NCBI RefSeq assembly: GCF_000027005.1
Contig: NC_012963.1
Span: 1,054,001 to 1,118,000, forward strand
DNA: 64,000 nucleotides
Source of the DNA: Komagataella phaffii GS115
Lineage: Eukaryota > Ascomycota > Pichiomycetes > Pichiales > Pichiaceae
Direction of reading: 5' to 3'
Shown here: piece by piece, positions 9,359-19,200 of the stretch
Layout of the letters: each line of letters starts with the position of its first letter
Position numbering within the stretch: position 1 is the first letter of the stretch
The notes under the pieces: generated by a model
Database searches by the model: none
What the model saw: only the letters and a program-made list of their open reading frames with translations
What the model was told of the DNA's origin: nothing
Made by a program: the position numbers and the translations under genes

Positions 9359-10501
9359 CTACTTTGAACGTTGTTCTTCAAGTTTTTCCAGTTGATTTTG
9401 CAGCTCCTTGATATACTTGACTGCCATCTCCACAGTAGTTGCCTTGGATGGCACTGTTGTGTCCTCTTTATAGTCACCTGGTATAAGATCTTCAAGCCTT
9501 TGAATTGCAAAATTCATTCTGTTCCTTCGTCCTTGTTCGGCAAGTTTATGATTAACTTTTTTGGGGTCATCCGACTTGGAAGGCCGTTTGGTTAGTGTTC
9601 CTGTTGGTATCGTAGGAGGTGACGCACTATCAGCCTTTCTTCCTTTATCTGTTCCATCTTTAGCTATGCTATTTGGAGATTTAGTGGTGTTTCTTCCATT
9701 GGCGTTTTTGGACGATGGGAGGACTACTGAACTATGTTTTAAACCATCAAAAATGACATTGCTAGTAGAATGGTGGGGAATGTGGCCAAATGACATCAAC
9801 GTGCTTGGAGTCACCGAGTTCGTATTGGTAAACTCATCACTGTTATTGGCTTCTACGTTTAAAGTGTTGGACAATTCTGCCGTTGCAGTTGTAGAAGTAG
9901 TCTGAGCACTTTCAGGCAATGCAAATGTGTTGTTACTGCTTAATGTCCGATGAAGGTTGTTAGATAAGCCAGGGTTACGCCGGGCTTTTATTGCTGGCGA
10001 TTGCTTTATCACTTTATTGGAAGAATTGGACACTGCGCTAGTGGAAGAAAGCTTGGGAGTTGAACCGGGAGTCTTTGATTTTCCTGTGTAACTTGAATTA
10101 GATTGCCTCCTTATTCTCACTTTGACACTGGAACTACTCTCCGTGGACAACTTTCGACGAGAGTTTTGGGAAGCTAGAGCTGGTGAAGTTAAAGGGCTAA
10201 AGTTATCATTAACGTTGAGTTTGGGGTTCGTTGGCGGTTGTGTCTGTTGTACCATTGGTGATAGCAACGGCGTGAAAAAGTCGTCATGGTGCATGTCAGG
10301 ACCCATAGGAACTTCAGCCATATCCTTCAGATACGGAGATTCCAAAGGCAGCTCGTCATGCTTATCTGAATAATCTGGGTACATCTCCTCTGGGTGGTTG
10401 TTTTGACCCAGCTTTTCATATTCAGATTGGTTGAAGTCAAAATTCCAGGTCTCATCCGAAAGTCCAAGCGACTTAACGTAATGGTCAGGATTATCGTCCA
10501 T
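9359..10501 (-). CDS. PHO4: Pho4-like basic helix-loop-helix regulator
   Basis: The 380-residue protein has a C-terminal bHLH (about residues 315-372). The basic region NHKLAEQGRRNR carries the His, Glu and Arg that contact CACGTG. The loop and helix 2 (VPSKATTVEMAVKYIKEL) match Saccharomyces Pho4 closely. The rest is Ser/Thr/Asn-rich with several SP sites, suited to cyclin-kinase control, and an acidic N-terminus that could activate. Pho4 turns on phosphate-uptake and acid phosphatase genes when phosphate is low. The bHLH is clear; orthology with Pho4 is likely, since other fungal bHLH proteins lack the SKATTVE signature. Confidence 0.85.
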   Translation of the reverse strand: MDDNPDHYVKSLGLSDETWNFDFNQSEYEKLGQNNHPEEMYPDYSDKHDELPLESPYLKDMAEVPMGPDMHHDDFFTPLLSPMVQQTQPPTNPKLNVNDNFSPLTSPALASQNSRRKLSTESSSSVKVRIRRQSNSSYTGKSKTPGSTPKLSSTSAVSNSSNKVIKQSPAIKARRNPGLSNNLHRTLSSNNTFALPESAQTTSTTATAELSNTLNVEANNSDEFTNTNSVTPSTLMSFGHIPHHSTSNVIFDGLKHSSVVLPSSKNANGRNTTKSPNSIAKDGTDKGRKADSASPPTIPTGTLTKRPSKSDDPKKVNHKLAEQGRRNRMNFAIQRLEDLIPGDYKEDTTVPSKATTVEMAVKYIKELQNQLEKLEEQRSK

Positions 10502-10853
10502 GATTGCAGTTTCTGTCTGGCAGACTTATGAGATTCTAGATACGAATACAGTTGATACGATGTAGATTTTTTTTTTTTTGTACCCGCCCTGTGGTAGAGA
10601 TAGGAGAATCTTTACGATGCCTAGAAAATGAGAAAAGTAGTGTTTCGGCTAATATTATTATGCAAATATCTCTCCTCAATCCGTTGTCGCTCGTGTGACA
10701 TTCCTTTATAGAGAATCAATATAGTAACAATAACGAGACTATCTACCTATTGATGACGCCGTTGTGATGTGCATGTGATTATAATATTATGCATGATGTT
10801 ATTTGTTATCATCCTTTAAAAGCACAAAGGAATTGAGACACGGGTCGTTATCC
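10502..10853 (-). promoter_or_regulatory. Promoter region of PHO4
   Basis: This lies between the PHO4 start and the VSB1 stop, with both genes on the minus strand. It holds a 13-base T run (10568-10580) close to the PHO4 start and otherwise A/T-rich DNA. I see no CACGTG site that would suggest autoregulation, and no further gene. Confidence 0.4.
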
Positions 10854-13817
10854 TTATGAAGCTACCAATAGATTACTGGTAATGCTGTCAAAACGTTCAC
10901 TTAATAACCTGATGGAAATATTCAGTAACTCGTTGTAGAGTTTGGGCTGTTTCTTTTGCATTTGAACGGCGTTCGCATGAACCAGCTTCCACACAATAGT
11001 CTCGGTCGTGCTGGATGAAGAGTATACCGTGTTTCGATGCGACCAAATGTGAACAGCGACATTACCAAATGCGGTCAACGGCAATGCACTAGTAGATAGT
11101 TTAAAACCGGTATGTGGGAATGTATAATCAATTGTGACTTGTCCGCTCTCTACAATATAGAAACACGGAGGGTCTTTGGCAGAGTTGTGGAAAGCTTTTT
11201 TCAAAGGTAAGACTTCTCGTTCAAAGAAAGGAATAATCTTGGCAAATTCACTTTCATCTAGCTTAGAAAGACCTTGAAACGTTGCCATAAATAGGTTCAA
11301 TGGGATGTTACCCCTTGTAAGAATTCCGCCTGATGATATGACCTCCTCATGAACTTGTCTTGTCGCAGCGTTGAAAATATGAGACTCTCTAGGCGAAGAT
11401 ACAACCCCTCTATCATAAGCACTAGTAAGCTTTTGAGCAGGTGTTGGCTTTGTGATTGACTTGCCCCTTGAGTTGATCGTTCTGCTCTTAATATCTGAGT
11501 AAGTCTTCAAAAACATGTTCTCACACCATTCAAGCGCCGAATTTAAAGTATTAAACAGTTGGATTTTCTCTTCATGTTCTGGAAGTTCCCATAATCCGGC
11601 ATCACGAAGAGCGTTAACAGTTGGGCCAGTAGAGCTCACTGAAGAAATTAACAAGAAACAGTTTTTCTCCATCATTAGATTCCTAATTCTTCTCAAGCCT
11701 TCCACGGCAGAAAAATCCAATGAGAATACATTGTTGAGATCTAAGATAAGATAACGAATTGGTTCCCTGGAGAAAATGGGTTCTTGAAATCTATATCTGA
11801 TCTTCTTCTCCAATCCCCCTATAGAGCCAAAAAACAGAGAGCCACCAAGTTTAAGGACATAAATTTGGTTTCCAACATCTTGTAAGAATGCCTGCTGTTT
11901 AGGATGACGTAAAACAATTGATCTAGCATACTCTCCTGTAAAAACTCCTGAAATAATTGGTCTTCTAGCGGCTTGTACTACAAATGATAGACATGCCAAT
12001 AAGATACCCACAAGGATACCGTAAACAAAGTCCCAAGCTCCCATGGTGACAACGATAACAACGATGGTCAAGTATTCAAATCTGGCCAAGCGTCCACGAG
12101 TGTCATAAAGAGCCTCCTTTAGTAACTCATACCCCAATAGGTAAATAAGAGCTCCAACAACACATACCGGGATATATCCAATGACAACAGGTCCGGCAAA
12201 CATAACACCTGCAGTTGCCGCAGCCAACATGACACCTGATAACCTTGAATCAGCCCCTGCTCTGAAGAAGAGGACAGAGTTTGTATACACCAAATAGTTT
12301 TGGATGGAACCGATTAACCCACTTACAACGTTGGATACACCATGCGCCACTAACTCCCTGTCTACGTCAAATTGGTCCATTCCCACTGACACAGCAAGCG
12401 CTGGCACGTTGATAGGAACATGCAAAATACCAAAGAAGGTAAGTGCAAGCATTATAGGGAACTCCTTCATCACAATCATCCAATCCACTAATGAAAAATC
12501 GTAGTACTTGTAAAATCCGTACCATGGTTCATTAGAAGGAGGAGATTCAAATACCCATCCATATTGTCTAGCCTGTTCAAGTGACCAAGATGGCACCAGA
12601 GAAACTATGGCGTGGAATCCAACGAAGACCAGTATAAAATAAAGAGGAACAATAAGGGCGTTATGATTGAAATGCTGTACTATCACCAAAATGATTGCCA
12701 AAGCCCAAGGAATGCTCCACTGTAGAAAGACCAGTGGCTGCGTTAGATAATGGAAAACCGGCAACGAATACTCAATTCCACCCTCTATTCTAGAAGAAAC
12801 CTCTATTCCGGTGACCGTCAGGAAGTAACCGACACCACCTATGCAACCCACTAAAATGTGTCTGGGGAAAAAACCAACTAAAGAGCCCAATCTGCATTTT
12901 CCTAGTAAGAAAAACACCAGACCCGTAACAACTGAACTCACAGCAAAGGCCACAATAGTCGTTGGTATGACAGAGTCTTCTCTTCCCTTTAGCTGTTTTA
13001 AGACACTCATAGCCATGGAATGGAAGAACGGAGTAGCTTCGATCATTTCAGAGCCAATACCAGAACTGAAACCCGAGCCCCCCAATGAGTATACTAGTTG
13101 ACTCACAACACATGACAAATAAAACATAGAAATACCGGCTGCGCCCATGCCGCTAAATATTTGTTCTCCAATAGGAAACATGATCATTCCGTAGGACAAA
13201 GCGTCCAAAATGTTCAATAGAGTTCCAAGGAAAACCGCTGGCAAATAACTAATTGGTTTGGTGACACAGTGATTTATCACAGTGTGTGTGTCCAACATGG
13301 AAGCATCACGGATCAGCTTGGAGAAACGAGATAACGAAGGATTATGTCCATGTTTTTGTGCCTGGTTCTCTAAATCAGTGTCATTCGCCTCATCTGGAAG
13401 CATCTCTTCAATCTCACCGATAGTAGAATAACTTCTATGAGGGTCATGCAATAGAGAACTTGAGTCGTTCAAAAAATCTTCATGCAGGTTCTGATAATGC
13501 TCCTCTTGGAAAGAAACGGGTTCATAACTTGAATGCTCATCCTCAAACACGACATTCTCATCATCCGGACCTTCAAGCACACCTACACCTGCCAGTGTAG
13601 CAGTCTCTTCATTAACACTGATAGTGGAATGAACAGCAGGTGAGTTGGAATAGTGCATGGATTCACTTCCATCTTGGGCCATCAGATTAGATAATTGAGA
13701 ATGTTTGAAACTTCCAAACACATAGTTTCGACCTGAGAGATCGTTTGAATTGCCCTGGTTCATATTAGCTATAGTCTCTGAAATAGACATGCCCCTTCTC
13801 TTCTTATGGGATGACAT
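10854..13817 (-). CDS. VSB1: Vacuolar SulP-type transporter with STAS and cyclic-nucleotide-like domains
   Basis: This 987-residue protein has an acidic, Ser-rich cytosolic N-terminus (1-175). A SulP/SLC26-type membrane core with about 10-12 segments (roughly 185-640) follows, then a STAS domain (about 680-790) and a cyclic-nucleotide-binding-like beta barrel near the C-terminus (about 850-965). This is the layout of Saccharomyces YGR125W/Vsb1, a vacuolar membrane protein needed to store basic amino acids such as arginine in the vacuole. The family relation to sulfate carriers does not imply sulfate transport. The start is the first ATG; a purine-rich leader precedes it. Confidence 0.88.
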   Translation of the reverse strand: MSSHKKRRGMSISETIANMNQGNSNDLSGRNYVFGSFKHSQLSNLMAQDGSESMHYSNSPAVHSTISVNEETATLAGVGVLEGPDDENVVFEDEHSSYEPVSFQEEHYQNLHEDFLNDSSSLLHDPHRSYSTIGEIEEMLPDEANDTDLENQAQKHGHNPSLSRFSKLIRDASMLDTHTVINHCVTKPISYLPAVFLGTLLNILDALSYGMIMFPIGEQIFSGMGAAGISMFYLSCVVSQLVYSLGGSGFSSGIGSEMIEATPFFHSMAMSVLKQLKGREDSVIPTTIVAFAVSSVVTGLVFFLLGKCRLGSLVGFFPRHILVGCIGGVGYFLTVTGIEVSSRIEGGIEYSLPVFHYLTQPLVFLQWSIPWALAIILVIVQHFNHNALIVPLYFILVFVGFHAIVSLVPSWSLEQARQYGWVFESPPSNEPWYGFYKYYDFSLVDWMIVMKEFPIMLALTFFGILHVPINVPALAVSVGMDQFDVDRELVAHGVSNVVSGLIGSIQNYLVYTNSVLFFRAGADSRLSGVMLAAATAGVMFAGPVVIGYIPVCVVGALIYLLGYELLKEALYDTRGRLARFEYLTIVVIVVTMGAWDFVYGILVGILLACLSFVVQAARRPIISGVFTGEYARSIVLRHPKQQAFLQDVGNQIYVLKLGGSLFFGSIGGLEKKIRYRFQEPIFSREPIRYLILDLNNVFSLDFSAVEGLRRIRNLMMEKNCFLLISSVSSTGPTVNALRDAGLWELPEHEEKIQLFNTLNSALEWCENMFLKTYSDIKSRTINSRGKSITKPTPAQKLTSAYDRGVVSSPRESHIFNAATRQVHEEVISSGGILTRGNIPLNLFMATFQGLSKLDESEFAKIIPFFEREVLPLKKAFHNSAKDPPCFYIVESGQVTIDYTFPHTGFKLSTSALPLTAFGNVAVHIWSHRNTVYSSSSTTETIVWKLVHANAVQMQKKQPKLYNELLNISIRLLSERFDSITSNLLVAS

Positions 13818-14191
13818 ATCCAGTGATTCAGAAAAAAAAAGCCAAGAAAAAAAAACGAGTCAACAATACTAAGGGGCAGATAAAGCCTTTATAAACGTAG
13901 TTTGAGCTCGGTGGATGACAAAACGTGTGTCTTGTGTGGATCGTAGTTGATCTTTACCTAGTGAAATATTCAAATGGCTGCAAAAGAGTAGAGCCCTATA
14001 TTTGTTCAAGGTTGATTTTTGTGAGTGAGAAACGCCGCGCAAAGATATACATCGCAAGATAAGGGATTATTGCCCAATTAGGTGGATGTCTGATCCAGGT
14101 GACGTTTTGAATTATGTAAGACGGATCGATATCGTTCGAATGGCCGTGAATGATGAAATTTCGTCGAGTACACACAATAACTAACTATGAT
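13818..14191 (-). promoter_or_regulatory. Promoter region of VSB1 and 3' end of CPR5
   Basis: VSB1 and CPR5 are tandem on the minus strand, so this holds the VSB1 promoter and the CPR5 terminator. I see no gene here; the 62-codon minus frame at 13869-14057 shows no protein-like features. Confidence 0.4.
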
Positions 14192-14860
14192 CTACAACTC
14201 ATCTTTCACGACCTCCTCGATGGCCTCGGCGTAATCTTCAGCATCGTCCTTGATGACATCCTCAACAGACTCTTTGACTTCTCCACAGTCAACGATGACA
14301 ATGTCTTCCTTTGGAGCACTACCGGAAGTCTTGGTGGACTCAATCTTCTTGACAACATCGAACCCATCAACGACATAGCCAAAGACAACATGTTTGTTGT
14401 CCAACCACGAAGTCACCACGGTGGTGATGAAAAACTGAGATCCATTGGTATCCTTTCCGGCATTGGCCATGGATAACAGCCCAGGGCGATCGTGCTTGAG
14501 TTTGAAGTTCTCGTCCTTGAATCTGCTACCGTAGATAGATTTTCCTCCTCTGCCGTCTCCTGAAGTAAAATCACCACCTTGGATCATAAAGTCCTTGATG
14601 ACACGGTGGAATTTGGAGCCCTTATAACCGAAGTCAGGATCTTCACTGATGGCCAATTGGTAGAAGTTCTCCACAGTTCTTGGAACGACATCTCCGAATA
14701 GACCAATGACAATTCTTCCTAAAAACTTGTCTCCCTCGTTAATATCAAAATAGACCTTTTGGGTAATTTCTGGCAGATCTTTCAGTTCTTGTGCAAACAC
14801 AGAACCTGATAATAGTCCGAACAGAGTTACGAAGCTAAGCAGAAAGTTCAACAATTTCAT
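14192..14860 (-). CDS. CPR5: ER cyclophilin (peptidyl-prolyl isomerase)
   Basis: The protein has an N-terminal signal peptide ([24 protein letters not shown]) and a cyclophilin domain (about residues 30-190) with [15 protein letters not shown] and NGSQFFITT. Its C-terminal tail is acidic and ends in KDEL. It should therefore work in the ER lumen as a proline isomerase that helps protein folding, like Saccharomyces Cpr5. I chose the Met at 14860, nine codons inside the longest frame, because it starts the signal peptide directly. KDEL rather than HDEL is noteworthy for a yeast. JNM1 diverges from a shared 126-base gap. Confidence 0.9.
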   Translation of the reverse strand: MKLLNFLLSFVTLFGLLSGSVFAQELKDLPEITQKVYFDINEGDKFLGRIVIGLFGDVVPRTVENFYQLAISEDPDFGYKGSKFHRVIKDFMIQGGDFTSGDGRGGKSIYGSRFKDENFKLKHDRPGLLSMANAGKDTNGSQFFITTVVTSWLDNKHVVFGYVVDGFDVVKKIESTKTSGSAPKEDIVIVDCGEVKESVEDVIKDDAEDYAEAIEEVVKDEL

Positions 14861-14986
14861 TTGGGTAGCTGTAGTTGGGAGCAAAGTAAGAACGCGGTGG
14901 CTTTAGTGAATTTGGGTGAACTGGAGGCAATGCCGCGAAGCTTTCTTGAAGAGCTCCCTCCAACACGCTTTCTCGTCCTAACAACC

Positions 14987-16153
14987 ATGGACTTTGATGA
15001 ACAGGACTTCCAATTAGTAAGACAAGCTGTTTTTGTCTTTCTTTTCATATACTAACTTCGGCTTTAGACTTCAGAATTCCAAACCCAAGAGGTGTTCGAA
15101 ACATCCGACACCGAGTTTGTCGATAATACCCTATCGACCCCATATAAAGTGATAGATGACCCAGACGTATCAAATGAGCCACAAGTCTATGAAACAACAA
15201 AAGAAAGATTCCTCAATGAGATCGTGTCAAATAATTTGACCGATTTTAGTGATCGAATCACGTCAGCTTACCACAGAACACTTCTTACTGGTAGGGTCAA
15301 GGAGACCACCGACCAAAGACTACTGCGCATACAGAACGAATTATACGAAATCCAGCAACAGAAAAAGAATGATACTACTATTGAAGGCGCAAAGCAATCG
15401 GACAGGTCTGAAGAACTTTTGCAGATGGTTCAAAGTTTGGATTTGAAGGACACAGCGGAACAGGGTCCATTTAGGTATCCAACTGATGATTCTCTTCGCC
15501 TTGATGATATCGAGTTCAAAAAGTCAGAAATTCCAAAGGATAACGAGACATTATCCAAACTCATAAACTTAGACCACGAAGTGGCCGAACTTGAAAAAAC
15601 AATAGGATTTCATGACGACTCCAATCTTCCAATTACTCTCACATTGTCAAACATAAATAAGAAATTAGCACTTTTGCAAGATCCAGAGGGACTAGACTCA
15701 GTGAGAAAACAACTCACTGCATTGAATGAAGAAGCAGAACGAGTTATAAACTCTTCAAAGAAAGCAGAGCGGGAAAAGAGGCTGTTTGAGCCATCAGAAG
15801 AGTCAGGTTCCCCAGCCATAAACCCTATACTAGAAGCCAAAATCCACAAACTATACGAGAAGATAACCAGTTTGCCAAGGTATGAGAAAGCACTTCCCTC
15901 GATCATTGACAGGCTGAAAACCTTCCAAACTATCCAAGTTGAAGCTCAGTCAGCAGTTGAGTTCTCCAAATCCCTGAAATCTAACCTCGACTTGATGAAC
16001 TCAGAAATGAAACAATGGGAAACCACCTTAGACAAACTAGAAAAAGAGTACGACAATACTGAGATACTTTTTGAGCAAAACAAGAACGATATGGATCAGA
16101 TGATTAACGAAATGGACCAAAGGTTGTCCCTTCTAGAGAGCAAACTAGACTAA
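14987..16153 (+). CDS. JNM1: Dynamitin-type dynactin subunit, two exons
   Basis: Exon 1 is 14987-15016 (MDFDEQDFQL) and exon 2 is 15068-16153. The 51-base intron starts GTAAGA, has TACTAAC at 15050-15056 and ends TAG. The 371-residue product carries the dynamitin N-terminal pattern EVFETSD, then EPQVYETTKERF, LTDFSDRI and VKETTDQRLLRIQNELYEI, and long coiled coils to the end. Dynamitin (Jnm1 in yeast) forms the shoulder of dynactin, linking the Arp1 filament to the p150 arm, and is needed for nuclear migration. Without the intron no ATG lies before the conserved region, which supports the splice. Confidence 0.85.
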
Positions 16154-16242
16154 GCATTTATACATCCAAACACCACAACACACATGTAAGTATATATCAT
16201 TATCCATCAAGTGAATAATAGTTTGAACCAAAGTAGCAGAAC

Positions 16243-19200
16243 ATGTCGTCTTACGATGTATCTTCAACAAAGTCCTATTTACAGGCGATGCAACCCATGA
16301 TAGAAAGCTTAGAAGAACTAAGCTTGGTAGTACCCGATGAAGAAATAAAGATCCCCCAATTCAAAGACGATGATGGTTTCCAACTTAATGTTCTGAAGAG
16401 CCTTCAAGCACTGTTTGATGAGATTGAAAGATCAGAAATAGATACTAGTGACTCTGATAGTGGTGAAATTCGACCCATTGATGAACTTATAGAAGAATTG
16501 AGTAACTTTTGTGTTACTAGTGAGAGTGGATTCACTACGGATCAATTACTTCAACAAGTTAGAGATATTCTACAACAGAATGACTCACAAGATTTAATTC
16601 AATCTCTACTGGTCGATATTTTTGGATTTGAAAATTTTGATTTAATTAGCAACATCCTTAAAAACCAGGAGGCCCTAGTGGCTCAAGAAAAACCAAGGAC
16701 GATGAAGAATGACTCACTTAAAGCTACTGCTGATGAGGAGATTGCCATTCAGGTGAGAGAAAACAGAAGAAAGGCGAAAATCCAACCTTTGGAGTTTGCT
16801 CCTTCCAAAGAAAAATATCCACATGTTTTTAGAAGTTATGAAAGTGGGAACACTATTTCTTTCACGGGCAAGAAATACTCTTTACCCGTTGGGACCACGA
16901 GACAGGCTTACGGAAAGTACGAAGAAATTGTAATTCCTTATCCAACGGCGAAACCTGTCGTTATTAATGAAAGAGCAATTCAAATATCAGAGCTTGACCC
17001 CATTTGCAAGGGTACTTTCAAGAATTACAAAACATTAAACAGAATGCAATCACTGATATATCCAGTTGCGTATAATACCAATGAAAACATGCTTGTATGT
17101 GCACCCACGGGTGCTGGTAAAACTGATGTTGCAACATTAACCACTTTGAGTGTAATCAACCAGTTTGTCACGGAAACTGCAACAGAGGAGGGTCTTCAGT
17201 TGGATATAGATTACGAATCATTCAAGATAGTATATGTGGCGCCATTGAAGGCACTTGCCGCAGAAATTGTGGAAAAATTCACGCAAAAGCTAGGGTGGCT
17301 AGGTATTCAAGTTAGAGAACTGACTGGTGATATGCAATTAACTAAATCTGAGATTATCGCTACTCAGGTGATAGTCACAACTCCTGAAAAGTGGGATGTG
17401 GTTACAAGAAAGTCCAACGGAGATAATGAGTTGGTCGAAAAAGTGAAGCTTTTGATTATAGATGAAGTTCATCTTTTGCACGAAGACCGTGGTAGTGTTA
17501 TCGAAACCTTGGTAGCAAGAACACTTAGACAAGTCGAGAGTTCCCAAAGCATGATTAGGGTTGTAGGACTTTCAGCAACTCTACCTAATTTCATAGATGT
17601 CGCAGACTTCTTAGGAGTGAACAGGCATGTAGGCATGTTTTACTTTGACCAATCATTCAGACCTGTTCCTTTAAAGCAACAATTAATTGGTGTGAGAAAG
17701 CAGGACAGCCCTCGTGCAACTAGAGATGCCATCGAAAATGTTGCCTATGAAAAACTAGTTGAACTAGTGGAAGAGGGTCATCAAGTAATGGTATTTGTAC
17801 ATTCTAGAAAAGATACTGCCATGACGGCGAGATCGTTTATCAATGCAGCTGGAAAGAATGAGGAGTTCAGTTATTTTGACTGCTCAAACTCAGAATCTTT
17901 CGAACGCTTTAGACGGGAAATGGGTAAGAATAGAAACAAAGATGTCAAAGAGTTATTTCAACATGGATTTGGTATCCACCATGCAGGAATGCTACGATCT
18001 GATAGAAATATTACTGAGAAAATGTTCACTGCTGGTGCCATCAAGGTTCTGTGTTGTACCTCAACTTTAGCCTGGGGTGTTAACTTACCAGCTGCTGCAG
18101 TTATTATTAAAGGAACTCAAGTTTACGATTCAAAGCAGGGTGGTTTTACAGACCTTGGAATATCTGATGTCATCCAGATTTTCGGTCGTGCAGGCCGTCC
18201 CCAATATGAGCAGTTTGGTACTGGTATTCTGTGTACCAATCTAGAAAAGCTGGATCATTACATATCATTGATTACTCAGCAGCATCCAATTGAATCGAAG
18301 CTGGCTGCTAAATTGGTGGACAATTTGAATGCCGAAATTTCTTTAGGTACCGTCACGAACGTTGATGAGGGAGTTCAGTGGCTGGGTTACACTTATATGA
18401 ACGTCAGAATGAAACAGAACCCTTTTGCATATGGAATCGACTGGAAAGAACTATCACAGGATCCACAGCTGGTACAAAAGAGACGCAATATGATAATTGA
18501 GGCGGCTAGAAAGTTACATACTTTGCAGATGATCATTTATGATGATAGATCCAATTCATTGGTGCCGAAAGATCTTGGAAGAGTAGCATCTGATTTTTAT
18601 TTACTCAATGAGTCAGTTGAAGTATTTAACCAATTACTTAACCCGAGAGCTACTGAGGCTGATGTTTTATCCATGATCTGTATGAGCAGTGAATTTGATA
18701 ACGTGAAGGCCCGTGAAGATGAGACAAATGAGCTATCTAAATTATTGGACGAGAGCACAGAGTGCCAAATCGCCGCTTCTCCTGATACGGCTCAAGGTAA
18801 GACGAACATTCTCTTGCAAGCTTATATTACCCAATCCTCTGTGAAGAACTCTGCTCTAGTTTCAGACTTGAACTATGTGGCTCAGAATTCTGCTAGAATT
18901 TGTCGTGCTCTGTTTCTCATTGGATTGAACCGTAGGTGGGGAATATTTTCTAAAGTCATGTTATCCATATGCAAATCAATAGACAGGCGAATTTGGGCAT
19001 GGTCACATCCTTTGCGTCAGTTTGACATCCCAACAGATATAATGAAACAAATTGAAGCCAAGAACCCAACTATAGATACTTTGAGAGATCTGACAGTTGA
19101 AGAGCTGGGTGATTTAGGACATAATAAAAAAATGGGGAAAAGCATTCACCGGTTGATTGATTCTTTTCCTTATATTCTTATTGATGCAGAAGCATTTCCA

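Noticed and set aside
10502..10853. PHO4 autoregulation through CACGTG
   Set aside because: No CACGTG or CACGTT core is present in the PHO4 upstream region.
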